A DNA stretch of 64,000 nt from Fen-1245 sp963835535 (lineage in GTDB: Bacteria; Gemmatimonadota; Gemmatimonadetes; Gemmatimonadales; JACORV01), in assembly GCA_963835535.1 (NCBI GenBank), contig CAWIFL010000002.1:496001-560000 (forward strand). Reading direction: 5' to 3'. The notes beneath the pieces are model-generated. The model had not been told where the DNA came from and made no database searches. It was given only the letters and a program-made list of their open reading frames with translations. Position numbers and translations under genes: made by a program. Of this stretch, positions 1-9,489 are shown one piece after another. Numbering within the stretch: the stretch's first letter is position 1; each line of letters opens with the position of its first letter.

Positions 1-927
1 GACACCCCGCTGGGGCTGGCGCTCTCGAGCGGCGGGAGCGGCCGCTTCGTCTGGCTGGACCCGTACGAGGGCGGAAAGGCGGTCGTGGCCGAGGCGGCAC
101 GCAACATCGCGGTGACGGGCGCGCGCCCGCTGGGCATCACCGACTGCCTGAACTTCGGCAACCCGGGGCGACCGGAGGTGTTCTTCCAGTTCCGCGAGGC
201 GTGCCGCGGGATCGCCGACGCGTGCCGCGCCCTCGGGACTCCGGTGACCGGCGGCAACGTCTCGTTCTACAACGAGAGCCCGACCGGAGCGGTCCTTCCC
301 TCCCCGATGATCGGGATGGTCGGCGTGCTGCGGGACATCGGGTGCCGGGTGCCTGCGGCGTTCCAGGCGGCCGGCGACGCGGTGCTCTGCCTCGGCGCGA
401 CGCGCGGCGCCCTGGGCGGTTCCCAGTATCTCACGCTCACGGCGGGCGACGTCTTCGGCGCACCTCCGCCGGTGGATCTTGCGGCCGAGCGGGCTCTCGT
501 CGACTGCCTCGTGGAGTGTGCCGAATCGCGTCTCCTGGCGTCGGCGCACGACGTTTCGGAGGGCGGACTGGCGGTCGCGCTCGTGGAGTGCGCGGCCCTC
601 GCCCCCGACGCGTTCGGGTGCGACGTGGATCTCGCCGAGGCGGACGGCGCGCTGGCGCCGGCCGCCGTGCTCTTCGGTGAGGACCACGGACGGGCGGTGG
701 TCAGCGCGCGGCAGAGCGACGTGGCCGCTGTACTCGCCAGCGCGCGCCGGTACGGCGTGCCCGCGCGCGTCGTCGGCAGCGTCGGACGAGCCGCGGGCGC
801 GGTGCGCATCGGCGCCGCGGGCCGGCGCGTGGAGTTGCCAGTGCGGCGGCTGCGCCAGATCTACGAGAACGCGATCCCGCGCCGCCTGGACGGGGCCGGC
901 GGCACGCAGCTTGCTCGGGGAGGATAG
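1..927 (+). CDS. purL: Phosphoribosylformylglycinamidine synthase II, C-terminal part
   Basis: Partial gene; the frame is already open at base 1 and ends at TAG 925-927, giving 308 residues of the PurL C-terminal half. PurL converts FGAR, ATP and glutamine-derived ammonia to FGAM in purine synthesis. Visible PurL features are NFGNPGRPEVFFQF (about residues 45-58), GTPVTGGNVSFYNE, PTPMIG-like SPMIGMVGV and SAHDVSEGGLAVAL, all parts of the AIRS-like ATP-binding fold. purF follows after 6 nt, so the two purine genes are probably co-transcribed. Function is confident; the missing 5' part lies outside the window. Confidence 0.96.
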   Translation, partial: DTPLGLALSSGGSGRFVWLDPYEGGKAVVAEAARNIAVTGARPLGITDCLNFGNPGRPEVFFQFREACRGIADACRALGTPVTGGNVSFYNESPTGAVLPSPMIGMVGVLRDIGCRVPAAFQAAGDAVLCLGATRGALGGSQYLTLTAGDVFGAPPPVDLAAERALVDCLVECAESRLLASAHDVSEGGLAVALVECAALAPDAFGCDVDLAEADGALAPAAVLFGEDHGRAVVSARQSDVAAVLASARRYGVPARVVGSVGRAAGAVRIGAAGRRVELPVRRLRQIYENAIPRRLDGAGGTQLARGG

Positions 928-933
928 CTTCGG

Positions 934-2334
<1,401 letters not shown>

Positions 2335-2335
2335 C

Positions 2336-4993
2336 ATGACCCGTTACGTCTATTTCTTCGGCGGCGGCCACGCCGACGGCACGGCACAGATGAAGACCGT
2401 GCTCGGTGGCAAGGGCGCCAACCTCGCCGAGATGACCAACCTCGGTATCCCCGTTCCCCCCGGCTTCACGATCAGCGCCGAACTGTGCAACGAGTACATC
2501 AAGTCGAAGCACTACCCGCCCGAGCTGAAGGCGGAGGTCGAGACCAACCTGGCGAGGGTCGAGAAGGAGATGGGCCGTGCTTTCGGCGCCGCCAAGAAGC
2601 CGCTGCTGGTCTCGGTGCGCTCCGGCGCCGCGGTCTCCATGCCCGGCATGATGGACACGATCCTGAACCTCGGGATGAACGACGCGGTCGCGGCCGCGCT
2701 GGCCGAGGAGACCGGCAACCCGCAGTTCGTCTACGACGCCTACCGCCGCTTCGTGTCGATGTACGGCGACGTCGTGCTGGGGCTCAAGGGGAGCAAGAGC
2801 CCGTTCGAGCCGTTGCTCCACGCCAGGAAGCAGAAGTGCAAGGTCGAGCGCGACATCGACCTGCCGGCCGACGAAATGAAGGCGCTGGTGGGCGACTACA
2901 AGGCGGCCCTCAAGAAGCTCCTCCCCCAGGGGTTCCCCGAGGATCCTCAACAGCAGATGTGGGGCGCGATCGAGGCGGTGTGGCGCTCGTGGATGGGCGA
3001 CCGCGCCGTCTCGTACCGGCGCATCAACCGCGTCCCGGAGACGCTCGGCACCGCGGTCACGGTGATGGCCATGGTCTTCGGCAACTTCGGCGAGGACTCG
3101 GGCACGGGCGTCGCGTTCACCCGCGACCCGTCCACCGGGGAGCGGCGCTTCTTCGGCGAGTTCCTCGTCAACGCGCAGGGCGAGGACGTCGTGGCCGGCA
3201 TCCGGACGCCGGAGCACATCGAGCAGATGGCGCAGCGGTTCCCGAAGGCGTACCAGCAGCTCACCGAGACCTATCAGCGGCTGGAGAAGCACTACCGCGA
3301 CATGCAGGACCTCGAGTTCACGGTCGAGCGCGGCACGCTGTACCTGCTCCAGACGCGGAACGGGAAGCGGACGGGGCCCGCGGCCGTGCGGATCGCGGTC
3401 GAGATGGTGGACGAGGGGATGCTGACCGAGCAGGAGGCGCTGATGCGCGTCACGCCCGACGCGCTCGACCAGCTGCTGCATCCGATGGTGGACCCGGACG
3501 CGAAGTGCACGGTGCTGGCCACGGGCCTCCCCGCGTCGCCCGGCGCGGCCGCGGGTCAGGTCGTGTTCGACGCGCACGAGGCGTTCGCCTGGGCGAAGGA
3601 CGGCAAGGCGGTGGTCCTGGTCCGCGCCGAGACTTCGCCCGAGGACATCGAGGGGATGAACGCGGCGAAGGGGATCCTCACGGCCCGCGGCGGCATGACC
3701 TCGCACGCGGCGGTGGTCGCGCGCGGCATGGGCAAGTGCTGCGTGGTCGGCGCCAAGGCCGTCGAGGTGGACGAGGCCGCGGGGCTCTTCCGCGTGAACG
3801 GGCGCAGCGTCAAGCGGGGTGACTGGGTGACGCTCGACGGCTCGACCGGCCGGGTGATCGACGGGAAGGTCGCGCTGGTGCAGCCGACGCTGTCCGGACA
3901 TTTCGCCCGCTTCATGCAGTGGGCCGACAAGGCGCGGCGGCTCAAGGTGCGCACCAACGCCGACACGCCGGCGGACGCGCAGCGGGCCCGGGAGTTCGGC
4001 GCAGAGGGAATAGGGCTCACCCGCACCGAACACATGTTCTTCGGGGCGGACCGGATCGCGGCGATGCGCGAGATGATCGTCGCCCGCGACATCGCCGGGC
4101 GCCGCAAGGCGCTCGCCAAGCTGCTGCCGATGCAGCGCGGCGACTTCGAGGGGATCTTCACGGCGATGGACGGCCTTCCGGTGACGATCCGGCTCCTCGA
4201 CCCGCCGCTCCACGAGTTCCTGCCGCACGAGCCGGAGACGCAGGCTGCGCTCGCCAAGACGATGGGGATGAAGGCGGAGGAGCTGGCGGCGATCGTCGAG
4301 TCGCTGCGCGAGGCCAACCCGATGCTTGGGCACCGCGGCTGCCGGCTGGGGATCACCTACCCCGAGATCACCGAGATGCAGGCGCAAGCGATCTTCGAAG
4401 CCGCCGTGAACGTCGCGGCCAAGGGCGTGAAGGTGCACCCCGAGGTGATGGTGCCGCTGGTCGCGGTGGTGCCGGAGCTGCAGAACCAGGTGGACATCGT
4501 CCGCCGGGTCGCGAAAGAGGTGTTCGCGAAGGCGAAGCGCGAGGTGGCGTACATGGTCGGCACGATGATCGAGCTGCCTCGCGCCGCGCTCACCGCGGAC
4601 GAGATCGCGACGGTCGCCGAGTTCTTCTCGTACGGCACCAACGATCTCACGCAGACCACCTTCGGACTCTCGCGCGACGACGCCGGCCGGTTCCTCCCGG
4701 CCTACGTCGAGATGGGGCTCCTCAAGGCCGATCCGTTCCAGGTGCTGGACCAGGACGGCGTCGGCAAGCTGGTGAAGATGGGCATCGAGCTGGGGCGGAA
4801 GACCCGCAAGGATCTCAAGGTCGGGATCTGCGGGGAGCACGGCGGCGAACCGTCGAGCGTGATGTTCTGTCACGACGTGGGCATGAACTACGTTTCGTGC
4901 TCGCCCTTCCGGGTGCCGATCGCCCGCCTCGCCGCGGCGCAGGCCGCACTCCTCGAGAAGGGGGCCGAGGACAAGACCAGCGCGACCGTCTAG
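2336..4993 (+). CDS. ppdK: Pyruvate, phosphate dikinase
   Basis: 885 aa, the usual length for PPDK, which interconverts pyruvate + ATP + Pi and PEP + AMP + PPi. The N-terminal nucleotide-binding domain starts with GGKGANLAEM (about 24-33) and contains FTRDPSTGERRFFGEFL. The swivelling phosphohistidine domain carries GGMTSHAAVVARGMGKCCV (about 452-470) with the catalytic His and regulatory Thr. The C-terminal PEP/pyruvate barrel has GIGLTRTEHMFF, GHRGCRLG and the final CGEHGGEP. It starts one base after the purF stop, so it is in the same transcript. PPDK next to purine genes is not a functional pairing I can explain. Confidence 0.97.
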   Translation: MTRYVYFFGGGHADGTAQMKTVLGGKGANLAEMTNLGIPVPPGFTISAELCNEYIKSKHYPPELKAEVETNLARVEKEMGRAFGAAKKPLLVSVRSGAAVSMPGMMDTILNLGMNDAVAAALAEETGNPQFVYDAYRRFVSMYGDVVLGLKGSKSPFEPLLHARKQKCKVERDIDLPADEMKALVGDYKAALKKLLPQGFPEDPQQQMWGAIEAVWRSWMGDRAVSYRRINRVPETLGTAVTVMAMVFGNFGEDSGTGVAFTRDPSTGERRFFGEFLVNAQGEDVVAGIRTPEHIEQMAQRFPKAYQQLTETYQRLEKHYRDMQDLEFTVERGTLYLLQTRNGKRTGPAAVRIAVEMVDEGMLTEQEALMRVTPDALDQLLHPMVDPDAKCTVLATGLPASPGAAAGQVVFDAHEAFAWAKDGKAVVLVRAETSPEDIEGMNAAKGILTARGGMTSHAAVVARGMGKCCVVGAKAVEVDEAAGLFRVNGRSVKRGDWVTLDGSTGRVIDGKVALVQPTLSGHFARFMQWADKARRLKVRTNADTPADAQRAREFGAEGIGLTRTEHMFFGADRIAAMREMIVARDIAGRRKALAKLLPMQRGDFEGIFTAMDGLPVTIRLLDPPLHEFLPHEPETQAALAKTMGMKAEELAAIVESLREANPMLGHRGCRLGITYPEITEMQAQAIFEAAVNVAAKGVKVHPEVMVPLVAVVPELQNQVDIVRRVAKEVFAKAKREVAYMVGTMIELPRAALTADEIATVAEFFSYGTNDLTQTTFGLSRDDAGRFLPAYVEMGLLKADPFQVLDQDGVGKLVKMGIELGRKTRKDLKVGICGEHGGEPSSVMFCHDVGMNYVSCSPFRVPIARLAAAQAALLEKGAEDKTSATV

Positions 4994-5015
4994 GCGCCCG
5001 GACAAAGGAGGATCC

Positions 5016-5408
5016 ATGACCCTTCGCGTAGTCACACTGCTCCTGGCGGGGGCAGTCGGCGCCTGCGCCCCCGCGGCCACCGGTGCGGGGCGGCCTGTCC
5101 CCGATCGCAACGTCGTCGAAGCCGCCGAGCTCGCCGCCACGGGAGCCCCCGACCTGTACACCGCGCTGCGCCAGGTCCGTCCCGAGTTCTTTCAGGCGCG
5201 CGGGGTCAGCTCGATCCACACCGGCACCCCCGACTATCCCGCCGTCTATCTCGATGGCGTGGAGATGAGCGGGATGGGCGACCTGAGCACCATCAGCGCC
5301 ATGGATGTCCGGGAGGTGCGCCGGCTCTCCGCGCAGCAGGCCATGGCGCGCACCGGCACCAACAACCCCGGCGGCGCCATCCTCGTCTTCCTGAAGAGGG
5401 GGGGCTGA
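5016..5408 (+). CDS. Small lipoprotein with a TonB-plug-like fold
   Basis: 130 aa. The signal sequence ends in a lipobox-like LAGAVGAC (Cys about residue 17). The mature part resembles the plug domain of SusC/TonB-dependent receptors: VYLDGVEM, DLSTISAMDVREVRRLSA and the closing GGAILVFLKRG, which in receptors is the plug-to-barrel transition. No barrel follows, and the gene stops here. AGGAGG sits 4 nt before the ATG. It trails ppdK by 22 nt and may be its last operon member. A distant relative with the same layout lies at 25130-25528. The plug assignment is by motif resemblance only; function unknown. Confidence 0.75.
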   Translation: MTLRVVTLLLAGAVGACAPAATGAGRPVPDRNVVEAAELAATGAPDLYTALRQVRPEFFQARGVSSIHTGTPDYPAVYLDGVEMSGMGDLSTISAMDVREVRRLSAQQAMARTGTNNPGGAILVFLKRGG

Positions 5409-5486
5409 GCGACTCACTACCCGCAGAGACACGCCACCAGGGCCATGGACGCGAGGGCAGTCTTGCCGTTCCGGCCGACGGGCTTC

Positions 5487-5521
5487 GGGCGGGGGCGTCG
5501 CTTAACGCGGCGCCCCTGCCC
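5487..5521 (+). terminator. GC-rich hairpin after the plug-like lipoprotein gene
   Basis: An 11-bp stem (5487-5497 with 5511-5521, one G-U pair) around a loop containing TTAA lies about 80 nt after the stop at 5408. There is no clear T-run, so an intrinsic terminator is only possible; it could also be a leader structure for the gene at 5569. Confidence 0.4.
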
Positions 5522-5568
5522 GCGTCTCATGGGGCACGCAGCACACAGGGAGCAGGAGGGTGAAACAC

Positions 5569-5919
5569 ATGCTGTCGAGAATCCGCGCGGCGATCGGCGC
5601 CGCCATGGTCATCGGGATCGCAATGCCGGCCGCGGCCCACGCCCAGCGGCCGGCGGCCCGCGCGCGGGTCGAGGCCCAGTGGCTCGAGCGCCGCGGCGCC
5701 ACGCGGCAGTGGCTGAGAGGGCGGATGGCGCGAAGGCCACTCGCCGCTGTGGCGTGGCGTCGCGGCTACGCTCGGGGGTTCGCGATGGGGTGGTTCCCGC
5801 TGCGCGCTAATGGCTGGGGCCAGGCCTACTACGGCCGGGGTTCGGTCCGCGCCCGGATGTACGGCCGGTTCTGGGACCGCCGGCGCGTCGGGCGGATGGG
5901 CGGACGCTGGTCGCTCTGA
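5569..5919 (+). CDS. Small Arg-rich exported protein of unknown function
   Basis: 116 aa from the ATG at 5569. This start is preferred over the in-frame GTG at 5560 because AGGAGG (5554-5559) is 9 nt from the ATG but abuts the GTG. A signal peptide ends near AAAHAQ (about residue 26). The mature part is strikingly rich in Arg, Gly and Trp (WLERRGATRQWLRGR, RRGYARGF, RFWDRRRVGRMGGRW) and would be strongly basic. No domain recognised. It stands alone between the hairpin at 5487 and the terminator at 5943. Confidence 0.7.
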   Translation: MLSRIRAAIGAAMVIGIAMPAAAHAQRPAARARVEAQWLERRGATRQWLRGRMARRPLAAVAWRRGYARGFAMGWFPLRANGWGQAYYGRGSVRARMYGRFWDRRRVGRMGGRWSL

Positions 5920-5942
5920 GCCTCCCTGGGGGGAGGGGTGAA

Positions 5943-5977
5943 ACGAGCCGGGCCGCCGACGAGGCGGCCCGGCTCGT
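5943..5977. terminator. Perfect 15-bp hairpin between convergent genes
   Basis: Arms 5943-5957 and 5963-5977 are exactly complementary (ACGAGCCGGGCCGCC) around the loop GACGA. CTTTGT follows on the + strand and TTTC on the - strand. It lies between convergent genes ending at 5919 and 5997, so it probably terminates transcription in both directions. Confidence 0.85.
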
Positions 5978-5996
5978 CTTTGTCAGGCTGAATCGC

Positions 5997-6728
5997 TCAA
6001 CCCTTCTGCAGTGACGCCAGCGCGGCCCCGATCAGCAGCACGATCACGAACGAGGTAATGGCGGCCGTCCAGGCCGTGCTCTTCTTCACGCCCTCCAGGC
6101 GCTGGATCCCCACCGCGGTGATGAACAGCCCCCACAGCGGGAGCGGCCCGATGCCCCCCAGAAGCGTAAACATGAAGTGGCTGGCGTTGCCGGAGACGAG
6201 CACGTTGAGCCCCAGCGCCGGCTGCGCGTCGGCCACGGACGTGATGGCGTCGCTCGGCGCGCCCCGCATCCGCAGGATGATGCCCTGCAGGACCAGCGTG
6301 ATCGGGATCATCACCTGGGTGAACACGGTCACCGAGAGCATGCCCCGAAAGCGGGCGCGGCCGCCGGCGACGCTGACCGCGAGGTACAGGATCCCGGCGC
6401 CGAGAAGGGCCAGAATCAGGAAGACGACCGGAAGGAAGACCATACCGATCATCGCCCGGGAATGCATCTGGGCGTCCGAGAGCTGGGGCGCGTTCGGAAT
6501 CGCCTGGATCGCCAGCTCCATGGCCCGCTGCGAGTACGGGAGCTCCCAGAAGCTGATCGCGATACAGAGGATCATGATCACGAGCCACGGGAGAAACCAG
6601 GTGGGCCTCGCCTGCTGCTCCTCGAACACCGCGCTGGGGGAATAGAGCACCCGCACCAGACGCATGAAGTCCGTGACGAACGGGGTGTAGGAAGTGGCTG
6701 CGGGGGTCTGCGGCGCCGGCGCTGCCAT
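5997..6728 (-). CDS. Yip1-domain integral membrane protein
   Basis: 243 aa with about five hydrophobic segments: WFLPWLVIMILCIAISFW, MVFLPVVFLILALLGAGIL, a segment near TVFTQVMIPITLVLQG, LGGIGPLPLWGLFITAVG and FVIVLLIGAALASL. The order (short Pro/Ala-rich cytoplasmic N terminus, conserved P in SP-AVFE, then the membrane block) fits bacterial Yip1-family proteins, whose role is not known. The start is supported by GGGAGA before the ATG. rsgA lies upstream on the same strand (94-nt gap). Family call moderate; specific function unknown. Confidence 0.75.
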   Translation of the reverse strand: MAAPAPQTPAATSYTPFVTDFMRLVRVLYSPSAVFEEQQARPTWFLPWLVIMILCIAISFWELPYSQRAMELAIQAIPNAPQLSDAQMHSRAMIGMVFLPVVFLILALLGAGILYLAVSVAGGRARFRGMLSVTVFTQVMIPITLVLQGIILRMRGAPSDAITSVADAQPALGLNVLVSGNASHFMFTLLGGIGPLPLWGLFITAVGIQRLEGVKKSTAWTAAITSFVIVLLIGAALASLQKG

Positions 6729-6822
6729 GCGGATCTCCCGGGTTGGGGTGCCCTGATTCTACGGATTCTGCGGAAAAGCGAAAGAGCCGCGCCCGGCGGG
6801 GACGTCCAGAGCCGAGCGCAGA

Positions 6823-7896
6823 TCAATCGTCCTCGAGGTCCTTGTCTACGGACTTCTTGAAATGCCCGAAGTCCCTGTCCTTCTTCCGCCTCTCGGCAGG
6901 GGACATCTGGTGATGCCCAGACTCCTTCCCCAGCTTCAGGAAGTTCTGGTAGTGGTCGGCGCCGATCCGACCACTCTCCAACGCTTCCAGCACCGCGCAG
7001 CCCGGTTCCTTCGTGTGTGTGCAATTCCCGAAGCGACACTGCGACGCGAGCGCCACGATGTCCGCGTACGCCGCCTCCATCCCGCCCTCAGCTGCGGATA
7101 CACCGAGCTCGCGCATCCCGGGGTTGTCGATGACCATCGCACCATTGTCGAGGAGAAAGAGCTCTCTCCTGACGGTGGTATGTCGCCCCTCACCGGTACC
7201 ACTTACGACCTTGGTCTCAAGTACATCACGGCCCATCAGGGCATTGATGATCGTGCTCTTCCCGACGCCGGATGAACCGACGAAGCAATACGTCTTGCCC
7301 GGGGCCAGGACGCCCGTCAGAGCGTCGACGCCCTCCTTCGTGACATTGCTCAGCGTCATGACGGACTCGGTAATGCCGGCGCTGCGGATGTCCGCTATCA
7401 GGGCCGCCAGAACATCGGGCGCCATGAGATCGATCTTCGTCAGCAGGACCAGCGGGATGGCCCCGCCGTCCCTCACCATGACCAGATAGCGCTCCAGCCT
7501 CTTGAGGTTGAAGTCGTAGTGGCACGACTGGACGACGATGACAATGTCCACATTGGCCGCGATCATCTGGTATTCGACGGAATCACCAGGCGCTCTGCGA
7601 CGTAGGGATGTCTGTCGATCGAGGAGCGCATGGACTACTCCGAACTGGTCAGCGGCAGACTTCTCTACGCAAACCCAGTCCCCAACGCAGGGCCGCTGCG
7701 ACGCGGCACCGGATTCATGCAGGTATGTCCCCGAGAGCTTGGCCCGAAAGAAACCCGGCTTGCCGACCAGGAAGAGCTGGTCACGATCGACCGCAGCAAC
7801 GCGCGCGACGCCGTCATTGGCGCGACAACGACCGGCCTGCGACGCAAACCGCTCGTTCCAGCCCAGAGCATCAAGCGTAAGTTCGGCCATGCCCAT
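6823..7896 (-). CDS. rsgA: Ribosome small-subunit maturation GTPase RsgA
   Basis: Circularly permuted GTPase that binds the 30S subunit late in assembly. An N-terminal OB fold (about 25-95) includes GDWVCVE. The GTPase motifs come in permuted order: LTKIDLM (G4), then GSSGVGKST (G1) and DNPGMRELG (G3). A C-terminal zinc knuckle follows (CRFGNCTHTKEPGC). I chose the ATG at 7896 (MGMAELTL). The reading frame is open to 7929, but the extra 11 residues are not typical and would place the start next to the hairpin at 7938-7968. An ATG at 7890 is also possible. Confidence 0.93.
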   Translation of the reverse strand: MGMAELTLDALGWNERFASQAGRCRANDGVARVAAVDRDQLFLVGKPGFFRAKLSGTYLHESGAASQRPCVGDWVCVEKSAADQFGVVHALLDRQTSLRRRAPGDSVEYQMIAANVDIVIVVQSCHYDFNLKRLERYLVMVRDGGAIPLVLLTKIDLMAPDVLAALIADIRSAGITESVMTLSNVTKEGVDALTGVLAPGKTYCFVGSSGVGKSTIINALMGRDVLETKVVSGTGEGRHTTVRRELFLLDNGAMVIDNPGMRELGVSAAEGGMEAAYADIVALASQCRFGNCTHTKEPGCAVLEALESGRIGADHYQNFLKLGKESGHHQMSPAERRKKDRDFGHFKKSVDKDLEDD

Positions 7897-7937
7897 TGCT
7901 CGAGAGTGTTCCAGTCGAAGGGTGGTCAACGAAGCAC

Positions 7938-7968
7938 GCGGCGTGTGGCAGAGGACGCCACGCGCCGC
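7938..7968 (-). terminator. Hairpin between tmRNA and rsgA
   Basis: A 12-bp stem with one mismatch (7938-7949 with 7957-7968) lies 36 nt downstream of the tmRNA 3' end and is followed on the - strand by GTGCTTCGTT. It is a plausible tmRNA terminator, though the T-run is weak. Confidence 0.5.
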
Positions 7969-8003
7969 GCTCTTCTTGCCCGAGCCACAACGAGTTACGA
8001 AAG

Positions 8004-8363
8004 TGGAGGCGCGGGGAATCGAACCCCGGTCCGAGCGGCGATCCGCAGCTGCGTCTACGTGCGTAGCCCGCGATTCAGACTGTTGCCGAAGGCCGGTTCA
8101 CGGGCAACCTGCCTCAAGCCGAGCCCCGGTAGAATCTCGCCGTACGCGCCGTGGCGCCACGCACGACCAGCCTGATTTTTCGATACCCGAGCGTCGCTTC
8201 AGGCGGGCTCCATCTCGGGCAGGAGCATAAGGCTGTTTAGGCCTTACGCCGCCAGCGCAAAGTCAGCGTTGGCATTTGAAAAGTTCCCAGAGGTTTAGCG
8301 AGGATCCAGGGACCTCGGCACGCTGCTGCCACCTCACGACACCCGTCGAATCCTGTCGCCCCC
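8004..8363 (-). ncRNA. ssrA: tmRNA (tag peptide ANADFALAA)
   Basis: About 360 nt on the - strand. The 5' end GGGGGCGACAGGATTCGACG and the 3' T-arm GGTTCGATTCC with acceptor CGCCTCC form the tRNA-like half (7-bp acceptor stem with one G-U pair). CCA is not encoded. The resume codon is GCC at 8271-8273. The tag reads Ala-Asn-Ala-Asp-Phe-Ala-Leu-Ala-Ala and stops at TAA (8244-8246); its ALAA end is the standard ClpXP degradation signal. The 5' end lies 16 nt after the diguanylate cyclase stop. Ribosome rescue by trans-translation is established for the family. Confidence 0.97.
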
Positions 8364-8376
8364 GGCGACGCTATGA

Positions 8377-8405
8377 AATCTAGTCGTCCTTCCCCCCCGT
8401 GGCCA
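8377..8405 (-). promoter_or_regulatory. Candidate tmRNA promoter overlapping a stop codon
   Basis: TGGCCA (8400-8405), a 17-nt spacer and TAGATT (8377-8382) on the - strand. The TAG of the -10 box is the stop codon of the diguanylate cyclase gene. Transcription would start near 8370, leaving a short 5' leader for RNase P to remove. The -35 match is only 4/6. Confidence 0.5.
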
Positions 8406-9489
8406 CGACGCGGTTCCGGCCCTCCCGCTTCGCCCGGTACAGCGCCGCGTCGGCCGTCGCCATCAGGTTGTCGGGGCTCGGAATCGGCACGGGGCACGCC
8501 GACACGCCGCAGGAGATGGTGATCGGGTACTCGAGCCCGCTGATCGGGAACGGGTGCCTCGCCACCAGCCCGCGGAGCCGCTCGGCCACCTCCATGGCCA
8601 GCGCCAGGTCGGCGCCTGGCAGCCAGACGGCGAACTCCTCCCCGCCAATCCGGGCCGCCACGTCCCCGGCACGCAGCGCCGCACGGAGCAGCTTGGCCAG
8701 GTGCTTCAGCGCCGTGTCGCCCGCCGGATGGCCGAGGCTGTCGTTCACCTGCTTGAAGTGATCGAGGTCGAGCATCACGAGCGCCGACCGCGAGGGGTCG
8801 CCCGCTCCCATCGCGGCGTTCAGGGAGCGCCGGTTCGCCAGCCCCGTCAGCTCGTCCGTGTTGGCCTTCCGCTCAGCGATCGCCACGTCGTGCGCCGGGC
8901 CGAGCAGCGGAGCGACCCGGATGACGAGCGCTTCCATCCGCGAGATGACCTCCGCGGCCTCCAGCAGCGGCTGCCCCAGCACGAGCACCGCGCCCTCGAT
9001 GCGGGACGAACTGCGGATCGGCACGGCGACGCCGCCCCGCGGCGGGCGCCGCCGGTCGCCCACGCCCGATCCGATGGCCGCTTCGTCCTCCGGCGCCACC
9101 ACCGGAATACCGTCCGTGACCGCCCGCCCAGGCCAGGAGTCGGGCCTGACATCCCTGCCGATCAGGCGGGTGTCCTGACCGTCGGAGACGGCCACCACCT
9201 TGATCGGCCCGCCGTTCACCTCCCGGAGCACGACCATGGCCGCAAGCCCCACCCAGTCGGAGGCGCGATTGGCGAGCAACCGGGCCAGCACGTCGAGCCG
9301 CGCACCGGGAGGAACGTCGGCGGCGGCATCCGCCGCGCGGAGCACCGAGCCGGTGACGGCGCCGGTCGATTCGCGGGGGCGGCCGCGAAGCCCGCGCCTG
9401 GAGGCGCCGGCCGCGTACGCGCCGGCGGCCAGCCAGCCCGCCGCGGCGCCGAGACCGGCGCCGATGATCAAGTACGCCGCGCCGCTCAC
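8380..9489 (-). CDS. Membrane-anchored diguanylate cyclase (GGDEF)
   Basis: 369 aa. One N-terminal transmembrane segment (about residues 4-28) is followed by a GAF-like sensor region (about 55-190; family assigned by layout only). The C-terminal GGDEF domain (about 200-365) carries the active-site GGEEF and an RxxD inhibitory c-di-GMP site (RAGD) exactly five residues before it, so product inhibition is expected. It should make c-di-GMP from two GTP. The start ATG overlaps the dusB stop (ATGA), so the two are translationally coupled and share the dusB promoter. No EAL domain is seen. Confidence 0.93.
   Translation of the reverse strand: MSGAAYLIIGAGLGAAAGWLAAGAYAAGASRRGLRGRPRESTGAVTGSVLRAADAAADVPPGARLDVLARLLANRASDWVGLAAMVVLREVNGGPIKVVAVSDGQDTRLIGRDVRPDSWPGRAVTDGIPVVAPEDEAAIGSGVGDRRRPPRGGVAVPIRSSSRIEGAVLVLGQPLLEAAEVISRMEALVIRVAPLLGPAHDVAIAERKANTDELTGLANRRSLNAAMGAGDPSRSALVMLDLDHFKQVNDSLGHPAGDTALKHLAKLLRAALRAGDVAARIGGEEFAVWLPGADLALAMEVAERLRGLVARHPFPISGLEYPITISCGVSACPVPIPSPDNLMATADAALYRAKREGRNRVVATGGKDD

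Noticed and set aside
5445..5810. 121-codon + strand open frame overlapping the Arg-rich protein gene
   Set aside because: No ribosome site and Arg/Gly-rich shadow composition; the frame from 5569 has a signal peptide and a well-spaced AGGAGG.
8237..8497. Open frame on the - strand covering the tmRNA 5' part
   Set aside because: Overlaps tmRNA and the cyclase gene in another frame; the only translated part should be the nine-residue tag.
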